Of a DNA stretch of 64,000 nt, positions 56,886 through 64,000 are shown in pieces. Location: the NCBI GenBank assembly GCA_050084515.1, contig CM114271.1:63798001-63862000 (forward strand). Direction: 5' to 3'. The stretch's first letter is position 1. Each line of letters starts with the position of its first letter. The translations under genes were made by a program, and so were the position numbers. The notes below the pieces were generated by a model that had not been told where the DNA came from, did not search any database, and saw only the letters and a list, made by a program, of their open reading frames with translations. The stretch comes from Blasia pusilla. Its lineage: Eukaryota; Marchantiophyta; Marchantiopsida; Blasiales.

Positions 56886-58110
56886 TTGATTGAGGACATG
56901 TCCATGCAGAGGATACTCCCGTTCGACATTTCTATGGAGAGGAGTGTTATGGTATTGCATCATTCCGTGGAGGAGAGGTGCCGTTGTGGGGCTCGGACCG
57001 AGGAGCTTCAACGATTGGCAGATGAGCACGTGCACACCGCGTGGAGCGAGGCGTTTGCACCAGAGCATGACGGGTCTGAGGAACCCAAGGTAGCAGGGAG
57101 TGCTATGATGACACCCTTGGATACCACACCCATTGTGTGGTGTACCCCGGAGGAGGGTATTCGAGTGTTAGATCTCTTTGGAGGGATTAGCATCGGGTTA
57201 GCTCTTTTTTTGCAGGAGGCGAGTGCAGTCAGCTGGTACATGTATGTGGAGAGTGATGATGTTGCGAGGCCCGTCTCACTACGACATGTGGCGCAATTAC
57301 GCCTACGTTTTCCCGACTTATTGTCTGCGTCCGCAGTATAGGGGTACCAGAGTTCCCTACCGAGGGATATTTTATTGTTGGGGGCGCAGGACTTAGAGCG
57401 GGTAGGGACCATTGATTTGGTCATTACCGGTTGGCCATGTCAGGGCCAATCGAGTGCTGGACAAGGCAACGGGTTGGCTGACACTCGGTCCAGGTTGTTT
57501 TGGGAGATGTTGAGGGTCTTACGGCGATTCTGGAGCACCGGTCTCGTTCTCCACCTACATTCGGAGAATGTGCCGATCTTAGGAGACTCGGTCACGGGTG
57601 GTGACGAGTGCTCATCAGTGCGTGCTGGATCGGCCCAGCAGTGTTCTTGGATGCCGCGAGTGTAGGTTCTAGAGCCCATCGCCCGTGTCTATGGTGGACC
57701 AACTTGGTGCCCCATGCGGTGTTATGGAGGGCGTATGCGAGAGTGGAGCGCCCCTCCCATTTGTTAGTGGATTCCATTTCGGATCCGGTCGCCGATCACG
57801 AAGTGAAGTGAGGCACGATGATCGACCACCGTTGGATCGTGGTCACAGGGTAGGCAGGCGCGGGCAGCCTTACCCACGTTTGTGAGTTTTCCCGCTTCCT
57901 ATGCATACAAGGAGGCCGGTCCTGGCTTGGTTTGGGATGACCAGGTTCAGCGGTTGGTGGAACCCAACGCCGACGAGAGAGAGCAAGCGATGGGATTTCC
58001 CATAGGAGTGACGGCAGTACCATCAGTGTCAGAGGCATCACGACGCCATGTCTTGGGTCAGGCGATGGACCTGAACTGCTTGACATGGATCCTTAGCTTG
58101 GGAGTGGTTG
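56886..58110 (+). pseudogene. C5 cytosine DNA methyltransferase domain (DNMT)
   Basis: A complete set of C5-methyltransferase motifs lies between protease and RT. Motif I (SAM binding) VLDLFGGISIGLA is at 57,165-57,203. Motif II YMYVESDD is at 57,237-57,260. Motif IV GWPCQGQSSAG, with catalytic Cys in PCQG, is at 57,435-57,446, followed by GLADTRSRLFWEMLRVLR. Motif VI ENVP is at 57,564-57,575. A motif VIII-like SRAHRPCLWWTN is at 57,668-57,703. Motif IX RLVEPNADEREQAMGFP is at 57,951-58,001 and motif X RRHVLGQAMDL at 58,041-58,073. The order is canonical, not permuted as in plant DRM enzymes. The RLFWE and WWTN context resembles DNMT3-like and some bacterial enzymes. Breaks: TAG at 57,339 (CAG in copy 2) and frameshifts near 57,590 and 57,710-57,880. 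Expected activity when intact: transfer of methyl groups to C5 of cytosine, perhaps on the element's own cDNA. Confidence 0.9.
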
Positions 58111-58440
58111 AGCGGCGTCGTATGAGATCGCGACAGATCACGGTTGCGTTAGTGAGCCCCATGCCTACCGAGACGGTGGGAGGCAAAGTGGTGGGGCGAG
58201 ACCCGAGGAGATCTACGCACCAAGGGAGATCGGGAGAGACACCCTTGGACTTCTTGGGATGTTTTGCAGGTATGCAAGGAGATGATAGCCACAACATCGA
58301 GCGTGGTTTCGGTCACTGCACGTGGAGGAGATCAGAGTTTGCAGTTGGTTGTAGGAGAGCGGCCAAGTGTTTTTGTTCGAGACGGGGTTGCACCATAGCA
58401 ACCACCGATACCCGCGTCGGAGAGTCCTACCGTAGTCACG
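58111..58440 (+). other. Linker between methyltransferase and RT
   Basis: Encodes the conserved linker with TPLDFLGCFAG (about 58,240), which is also found in the relic at 1,410. A single frameshift is needed here to connect the methyltransferase frame to the RT frame. No domain recognised. Confidence 0.6.
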
Positions 58441-59163
58441 ATGGAGACTTGGGAGCCAGATATGGGCCCTAAGTTGACAGGAGGAGAGCGGCGCCGAATA
58501 CATCAGTTCCTCAAGAGTTATAGGAGTTGCTTTGCGTTTAGCATGGAGGATTTGGGTACGCTGAAGGGACCGGGGATCCGCATTGAGTTTTCGAGTGATA
58601 TGCCAATCTTCGGACGACCCTACAAGTACAGTGATATAGAGAGGGCTCTGATTCAGAGTAGGAGCCAAGACTTGGTCGGAGCAGGACTAGTGGAGATGTC
58701 GCATGGGGAGTATGCATCTTCCACTGTCATGCCCGCCAAGAAGGATGTGCATGGCAACTGGAGGGATAGGCGGATGTGTGGGGATTACCGACCTATCAAT
58801 CGGCATACGAAGTCCGATATGTATGCCATGCCCACCCTTGAGGAGATCTTTGATACGATTGGTCACGCAAAGGTCTTCAGTTCATTGGATTTGCGAGCCG
58901 GATACCATCAGCTGCCTATCAGATTGGAGGACAGGCAAAAGACGTCATTTTGGGGCATCGATCCTCACGGGGAGGATTGTTTGTACCAGTGGCGGTTCTT
59001 ACCATTTGGGTTTAAGAACGCCCCGGCTGAGTTTCAGAGGGTCATGGATAGGATCTTGGCTGGTCTGGATTTTGCTAGGTGTTATATTGATGACATCGTA
59101 GTCTTTAGCGCCACGGTTGAGGAGCATGAGCAACATCTAGAGGAGGTGTTTCGACGATTGTAA
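58441..59163 (+). CDS. Reverse transcriptase, Ty3/gypsy type
   Basis: 240-codon open frame with the RT motifs in order: CGDYRPIN (113-120), SLDLRAGYHQ (148-157), LPFGFKNAPAEFQ (187-199) and the catalytic YIDDIVVFS (215-223). It polymerises cDNA from the element's RNA. It ends at a TAA (59,161) where copy 2 reads CAG. The same frame continues after it with LHPGKCKFFYDQIEYLGH, the usual end of the RT palm/thumb, to about 59,290. In that region a 36-40 bp deletion relative to copy 2 shifts the frame. The start codon is nominal, since the protein would be part of a polyprotein. Confidence 0.93.
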   Translation: METWEPDMGPKLTGGERRRIHQFLKSYRSCFAFSMEDLGTLKGPGIRIEFSSDMPIFGRPYKYSDIERALIQSRSQDLVGAGLVEMSHGEYASSTVMPAKKDVHGNWRDRRMCGDYRPINRHTKSDMYAMPTLEEIFDTIGHAKVFSSLDLRAGYHQLPIRLEDRQKTSFWGIDPHGEDCLYQWRFLPFGFKNAPAEFQRVMDRILAGLDFARCYIDDIVVFSATVEEHEQHLEEVFRRL

Positions 59164-59299
59164 TTACATGGGCTGAAGCTACATCCAGGCAAGTGCAAGT
59201 TCTTCTACGACCAGATTGAGTACTTGGGTCATACGATATACCCAGGGCGCCTTGGTGTTCAGCAGACGAAGGTAGAGGCTATCTCACCCATTCAAGGGA

Positions 59300-59874
59300 T
59301 TGGCGAACTTCTATCGGCGATACGTCAAGGGATTCAGTTCGATTGCGAAGCCGCTGACCTTGCTGACCAAGGTGGATCACGAGTGGCACCGGGGGGATGA
59401 GCAGGAGCAAGCATTTCAGTTGCTCAAGGACAGGTTGACGTCCGTACCCATCTTGAGGAGACCGATCGGGCGTCCTTTCGATTGCACCACAGTTGGAGCA
59501 TGTTGGGGCTTGGAGCGGTGCTCACCCAGCATGATGATGAGGGTAGAGAGTTCGTGGTGGCTTACGCTAGCCGCTCAAACAACGCTGCAGAGGCGAAGTA
59601 TAGCTCGTATGAGGGTGAGTGCTTGGCTGCGGTATGGGATGTCGCGCATTTCAGGTGTTACTTATTCGGCAACCCCTTTACCATCATCACTGATCATCAA
59701 CCATTGAAGTGGTTGATGGAGTCCGACAAGCTTACAGGGAAGCTTGCGAGATGGGCTTTGTTGTTGAAGGAGTATGATTTTCAAGTGGTACATAGACCTG
59801 GGACGCTCAACCAGGATGCAGATGGGTTGAGTCGTAACCCATGCCCGAGTCAGCGAGATGTGACTGGAGCTTGA
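59300..59874 (+). pseudogene. RT connection and RNase H domain
   Basis: Two overlapping frames are needed. 59,300 onward gives ANFYRRYVKGFSSIAKPLTLLTK and LKDRLTSVPILRRP. 59,482-59,874 gives the RNase H: GLGAVLTQHDDEGREFVVAYASRS, YSSYEGECLAAVWDVAHFRCYLFG and FTIITDHQPLKWL, ending in the VVHRPGTLNQDADGLSR segment that leads to integrase. A frameshift at about 59,475 separates them. RNase H removes the RNA strand during cDNA synthesis. This copy is uninterrupted, unlike copy 2, whose RNase H carries a solo LTR. Confidence 0.87.
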
Positions 59875-60056
59875 TGGCATGGAGAGAGTGATGAGGAGTT
59901 GGTGCCAGGATGGCACGCGTCAGCCTATTTAGGCATGTTGGCTATGGAGAGCTAGAGTGTGGAGACTTCGATGGCGAGGTCTAGTGGAGAGTCCTTGGAT
60001 CCCGAGGCCAGTGAGGACACGACAAGTGGCCGAGATATTCATGATGATGAGTAGTC

Positions 60057-60388
60057 TTGGAGTACCTTCGTACTGGCAGCGTTGCGAGCACCATGGATGC
60101 TAGAGAGCGGGATCGGATCCAACAGCGGGCCAGACGGTTCCGTTGGGAGGAGACACATGTTTTGCGGGTTTGGGAGGATGGCAGAGTACGCGTAGTGCCG
60201 CATCCTTCGCAGAGAGCACGACTAGTGCAGCATGCCCACAAGGAGTTGGGTCACTTTGGGGTGAAGCGGACGTCTGACTTGCTCCTCATTCGATATTGAT
60301 GGCGAGGCATGCAGGCGCGTTCGGCGATTTGTTGCCGGTGCATGGTGTGTGATCGGGTCGAGCATCGTTCAATGCTCCGACTCCACAG
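60057..60388 (+). pseudogene. Integrase N-terminal zinc-binding (HHCC) domain
   Basis: The frame 60,057-60,299 contains RARLVQHAHKELGHFGVKRT. A TGA follows at 60,297 (TGG in copy 2). Beyond it WRGMQ and the CxxC (CCRCMVCDR) complete the HHCC domain. It binds zinc and the element ends in integrase complexes. Confidence 0.83.
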
Positions 60389-60913
60389 TTGCATCCATTA
60401 CCGATCATGGGCCTAGGGTATAGATGGAGTTTGGATTTTGCAGGACCTTTGCCCTTGACGGAGCGTCACAGTCGTTATGTGTTGGTGATGGTCGAGCACT
60501 TCTCGAAGTGGATCGAGTTGGTTGCATTGCCTGACAAAGCGAGTGAGGGAGTAGCTTATGCCTTCCTTGACAGAGTGCTGAGTCATTATGGCGCACCGTC
60601 TGAGGTGTTGACAGACCAGGGTACCGAGTTTCGCGGTGAGTTCCAGACCTTGTGTGATCAGGCGCTAATCGACCACCGCACGACTTCGCGAGATCATCCC
60701 AAGCCGGATGGATTAGCGGAGAGAGTTGTGCAGACGGTGAAGAGGGGTTTACGCAAGTATGGCTTGCAGAGAGGTCACCTAGGAGATTGGGACCTCCAGT
60801 TGCCATGGTTGGCGATGGGATACAGATTCAGCAAGCACGCATCCTTAGTGTCATTTTCACCGTACTTGCTACTTTATGGCCGAGAGCCAGATTTACCTGC
60901 GGCCATTCGTTGA
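60389..60913 (+). CDS. Integrase catalytic core (DDE)
   Basis: 174-codon intact frame of the rve integrase core. The first Asp is in SLDFAGP (residue 16), the second in LTDQGTEF (residue 76) and the Glu in GLAERVVQTVKRG (residue 111, 34 residues after the second Asp). GDWDLQLPWLAMGYR follows and SPYLLLYGREPDLP closes the core, as in gypsy integrases. It inserts cDNA into the genome. The frame ends at TGA (60,911), which is followed in frame by the C-terminal domain. The TGA falls in a stretch with matching TTGAGATG sequence in copy 2 and in the relic at 8,688-9,263. Confidence 0.92.
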   Translation: MHPLPIMGLGYRWSLDFAGPLPLTERHSRYVLVMVEHFSKWIELVALPDKASEGVAYAFLDRVLSHYGAPSEVLTDQGTEFRGEFQTLCDQALIDHRTTSRDHPKPDGLAERVVQTVKRGLRKYGLQRGHLGDWDLQLPWLAMGYRFSKHASLVSFSPYLLLYGREPDLPAAIR

Positions 60914-60925
60914 GATGCTGGTGAG

Positions 60926-61471
60926 GTGTTGAACCTTGATGACCCAGATGTATGGATGCGAGCATGTTCTCAGAGGACTGAGTTATTTCGGAGAGTGATG
61001 CCCATGGCGTTCGAGAACTTGGCGATTGCAGAGCATCGAGATACGTTGAGGTATGCGACTATTCGGGGTGGTGGTTATCGACCAAATATCCGGAGGTTTC
61101 ATCAGGGAGATTATGTCTACTTGCAGCAGACGGCACCGATGACGTTGGATGTGACTGCAGGGCGCACTATCCAGAGAGTGCGTGACATTTTGCCATCGGG
61201 TGTTCTCTTGCTGGAGGGACGCAATGGTATGGTATGGAAGGACCATGTGCGTAATTTTGCGCCATGTCATCTTCCTAACATTGATGGTACAGTAGATCTG
61301 AGCTTAGAAGTAGTTCCTGCAGGCTTGCGTTGTATGTTGTGTGGTTCTGCCCGTGGTGCGGCCACGATGCTAGTATGTGATGGGTGTTCGAGAGGATGGC
61401 ATATGGCATGTTTGACGGCACCTCTCACTAGAGTTCCTCAGAGACGATGGATGTGTCCCAGATGTACATAG
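60926..61471 (+). CDS. Integrase C-terminal domain fused to a PHD finger
   Basis: 181-codon frame. Residues about 1-115 form the integrase C-terminal part, with RYATIRGGGYRP and FHQGDYVYLQQTAP. The region GVLLLEGRNGMVWKDHVRNFAPCHLP occupies the place of the GPY/F module. Residues about 131-179 are a PHD finger with complete C4HC3 ligands: CMLC, CDGC, GWH followed by MAC, and WMCPRC. PHD fingers of this kind read the histone H3 N-terminus, often by the methylation state of Lys4. In chromoviruses a chromodomain sits in the same position, so the PHD probably guides integration to marked chromatin. The in-frame TGA just upstream means this part would need readthrough or reinitiation in this copy. 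Confidence 0.92.
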   Translation: MLNLDDPDVWMRACSQRTELFRRVMPMAFENLAIAEHRDTLRYATIRGGGYRPNIRRFHQGDYVYLQQTAPMTLDVTAGRTIQRVRDILPSGVLLLEGRNGMVWKDHVRNFAPCHLPNIDGTVDLSLEVVPAGLRCMLCGSARGAATMLVCDGCSRGWHMACLTAPLTRVPQRRWMCPRCT

Positions 61472-61650
61472 AGTAGGTAGTTCTATATTCTGACTTGTGT
61501 CTGTGACATGGATGACAAGAAGGCGACTAACGATGGGGCCACATGAGCACCCGGCGTTCTTGCTCTTAGCGTCCGAGAGATGTATGTCATGGTAGGTAGG
61601 GATAGATGGCTATCTGGAGTTGAGGGACCTAACCACTAGCTAGGGGAGCG

Positions 61651-61778
61651 ATTGGAGATATTTTGGTACTTCTTGTCTCGTTGTTTGGATGCCATGAGTT
61701 AGCATGGGATCATGCGTGTTTGTGTGTGTGTTCGGTGACAGCGATGTATGTTGTGTAGCGATGTGTATGCGCACGACA
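61651..61778 (+). repeat. B1 repeat
   Basis: 128 bp from ATTGGAGATATTTTGG to GCGCACGACA. It is preceded by the purine-rich GCTAGGGGAGCG and separated from A2 by two bases (GT). The CACGACA-GT-TGTCACG junction resembles a joined pair of LTR ends. Confidence 0.85.
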
Positions 61779-61780
61779 GT

Positions 61781-62294
61781 TGTCACGTCTTTTATTATAG
61801 ATCGGTGAGATCTAATAGAGCGCCTTCGTGAGTAGTGGAGGACACGCTCAGTAGGTCACGGATGACCTACTGAAGCCCCGGGAAACCTGAGAGAGCAGGT
61901 TTCCCCTTCGTTTCGGCTCATTTGGAGCCATATTGAGGAACTTACTATTTTAGGTAAGTACCATTTTGAGTATATGATCGACTTTATATTTTTGGTAAGT
62001 GGCCCTTGACCTCCTACATCAGGTCAAGAGCCAAGGAGGTGACTTGGGAGAATAGGTTACCATGGAGAGAGCTTGGAAGAGGGGAGGGGTATACCTCAAG
62101 GAGAGAGAGCTTGAGAGCTCATTCTCTCTTTGTTGAACCTCTTGGCATGAGGCAGCGGAGCTATGGTACCTTGCCTTGTGAGTGTAACCCAAGCCTCTCA
62201 TTAGGAGAGTGGGTTTGGTTTGACATGAGAGAGAGTACACACCTTTGAGAGCTATGGTGTGAGATGGTGGAGAGAGAAATTGGATCTTACTTTA
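61781..62294 (+). repeat. A2 repeat (3' LTR-like)
   Basis: 514 bp starting TGTCACGTC and ending CTTTA. Seven differences from A1 by direct comparison. Confidence 0.88.
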
Positions 62295-62421
62295 TTGGAG
62301 ATATTTTGGTACTTCTTGTCTCGTTGTTTGGATGTCATGAGTTAGCATGGGATCATGCGTGTTTGTGTGTGTATTCGGTGACAGCGATGTATGTTGTGTA
62401 GTAATGTGTATGCGCACGACA
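62294..62421 (+). repeat. B2 repeat
   Basis: 128 bp, same limits as B1 with a few substitutions. It runs directly on from A2 and ends CACGACA at the element terminus, followed by TGTG. Confidence 0.85.
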
Positions 62422-63076
62422 TGTGTTAAGAAAAGGCTCCAATGAAAGGAGTAGAAAGAAATCCTTAACCTCAACCTATATTCAAAAGTAACAACTGATG
62501 ATAGAGATAAAGAAGGTAGTTGACACTCTATGAACATTGAATATGGGTGAGAGACACTTCCAAAGTTAGGTCTTAGAGATTGTGGACAATAGAGGGCAAT
62601 AATAGGGCTCTTGAAGGAATGAGAAGATCCTGAAATAATGTGGAGATCTTTTAGGGAACATACAATCATTAGTCATAATAGGTGGTTGTGTCAGATCATT
62701 GATCCTTATTGCTAGATGCTCATCCACGACATGGAGAGCAATGACACGAAGGAATAACACCGCATGGAGAAGAGAAACACCTAATTAAGCATAGGTAGCT
62801 CTAGTAACTATAGATAAGAATCTCAAAGTTGAAGTGAGAAGGAAATGAGATGCCTCTTATTTAAGTTATGACCTCGACACAAGCGCATCATCATCTAAGT
62901 TTTCTCCAAAATAGGAAGATAGAAGGCATTGTATGGGACTCATCACCAAATGGAAATTTTGTTTGATCTTTGCCATATGAGTTGCGAAATCTATGGATTA
63001 GACTCATAAGCCTATTGGAACAATTGAGAGCGCAATAAATGAGTCCCTTATTCACAACGTATTACTTGTAGAGCGT
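62422..63076. other. AT-rich intergenic DNA, no gene seen
   Basis: Spacer between the plus-strand element and the LTR at the window's right end. No supported features. Confidence 0.5.
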
Positions 63077-64000
63077 TGTCGTGTCGAGAGCCTTTCTTCG
63101 AGCAAGGGCGGGCCTTCTAGCTGTGGTAGATGCGGTCGATGCAAGGTGAACTCTCTAAGAAGTTCTCCTTTTTCAATACAAAATTATGATGTACACTCTC
63201 CATTCTCTCACAACACGTATCACAAATGGAAGTGCCGAGGCGATCACTTCTTCGTAATATCGGATCCCGAAATTCCTAACTATAAAATCCCTATAAACTA
63301 TTTTACGCTTGTACACGAGGAAGATAGCACAACTAGTGTTAAACCCTACTTGAGCAGGCCTATTGACATCCATGGATTGCTATATAAGGACATACAAAGT
63401 ACAATCCCATGTCCTTCCATATGTGACGATAGGAAGAATCATCGGAGTTGGAGATTGCATAACCTGATTCATGAACGCCTCCCCAAAGTGATAAACTAAA
63501 TATCGAGTGAACCGGTGTCTATCTACAAAGAGTACCTTGACATGGTATGGATTGAGGAAAGGAAAGTCGGGCACAACTCGTGCTTCATCCCTATCCATGC
63601 TTGACACACATTCTTTTCTCTCTTCAAGAATAGATTTTGGCGGAATTATTCTCCCAATAGGGGTAATCCACTCTCATTGGGGAAGTAACAAGCCAAAACA
63701 TTGACTATTTTAGTATGATTAAACTCTTCTAAGGTGACAAACCTCTCATCTCCCCACACACACACATACCATACTCTAGAAACCTCTCGAAGAATAGACC
63801 ATGATCAAGTTACTCTCCCAAGAGGGGTGATCCACTCTCATTGGAAGAGCAAGCAATCCCAAAGCCATACACTCAAGAGAGACATGAGAGACTCAAGATG
63901 TGGAATACAAGGTGATGAACCCTTGAAATTCCATCCTCTTTATATACTCACAAGGGATCCACAAGAGTACGAAATAGAACTTATCTTATCTTGTGCCACA
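63077..64000 (+). repeat. LTR of the 1.27-kb family, cut by the window end
   Basis: Starts TGTCGTGTCGAGAGCC and is highly similar over its whole visible length (about 924 bp) to the solo LTR at 40,892-39,973, read in the opposite orientation. It includes the GGATCCCTTGTGAGTATATAA promoter-like phrase on the opposite strand near 63,942-63,962. Whether this is a solo LTR or the edge of a complete element lies outside the window. Confidence 0.8.

Larger units (their letters stand above)
52077..62421 (+). mobile_element. DNMT-PHD retrotransposon, copy 1 (10.3 kb)
   Basis: The plus-strand long copy, with the order A1, leader, gag, protease, C5 methyltransferase, RT, RNase H, integrase, PHD, B1, A2, B2. 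RT (YIDD), RNase H and integrase (HHCC, D-D-E) are of the Ty3/gypsy order. It starts TGTTACG and ends CACGACA. The flanking TGTG at 52,073-52,076 recurs at 62,422-62,425, a possible 4-bp target duplication, though simple in sequence. A1 and A2 differ at seven positions by eye over about 514 bp, so it inserted recently. Despite that, the coding region has several stops, two frameshifts and a small deletion, so this copy was probably mobilised by another's proteins. Confidence 0.92.

Noticed and set aside
57165-58073. Host methyltransferase gene accidentally overlapping the element
   Set aside because: The same domain lies at the same place in the second copy, on the opposite strand, and its linker is in a third relic; it belongs to the element.

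Overview
The window looks like nuclear DNA of a streptophyte, most likely a land plant. It carries two recognisable host genes. One is an intronless fasciclin-like arabinogalactan protein with a GPI-type C-terminus. The other is a 13-exon plant-type homologue of the splicing regulator CLASRP (SWAP2). Both sit in GC-richer DNA between long AT-rich, repeat-dominated stretches with LTR retrotransposons, solo LTRs and decayed fragments. The species cannot be fixed from the sequence alone.

Layout. 0-20 kb is AT-rich intergenic DNA. It holds a small hAT-like MITE (2.67-3.0 kb), an unexplained GC-rich island (4.1-4.9 kb), broken pieces of the retroelement family described below (1.4, 6.9-7.6, 8.7-9.3, 14.5-15.7 and 15.7-18.4 kb), and a deleted LTR element with a tRNA-Asp-type primer site (15.84-18.14 kb). 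The fasciclin gene lies at 20.87-22.25 kb. GC-rich DNA with one or two possible orphan exons follows to 26.85 kb. The splicing-factor gene occupies 37.0-31.2 kb on the minus strand. From 38.8 kb on, nearly everything is retrotransposon.

The central discovery is a Ty3/gypsy-type retroelement present as two long copies in head-to-head orientation: 50.68-38.80 kb (minus) and 52.08-62.42 kb (plus). Its order is Gag (two zinc knuckles), aspartic protease, a C5 cytosine DNA methyltransferase with motifs I, II, IV, VI, VIII, IX and X in canonical order, reverse transcriptase, RNase H, integrase (HHCC and DDE), and a PHD finger fused to the integrase C-terminus. One element thus combines a DNA-methylation writer domain with a probable histone-tail reader. 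Its ends are also odd: a 515-bp repeat A lies at the 5' end, but the 3' end reads B-A-B with a 128-bp repeat B, and no ordinary tRNA primer site follows the 5' repeat. This split-direct-repeat layout recalls PAT/Ngaro (DIRS-order) elements rather than gypsy elements.

Both long copies are decayed. Stops have often arisen from CAG or CGA codons, as expected from deamination of methylated cytosine, and two in-frame TGA codons are shared between copies. The minus copy also carries two clean solo LTRs of other families (39,623-40,892 and 42,838-43,836) with terminal inverted repeats and short target-site duplications. The plus copy has nearly identical A repeats (seven differences by eye), so it moved recently for such a broken element, which suggests mobilisation in trans. 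A further LTR copy of the 1.27-kb family runs off the right end of the window.
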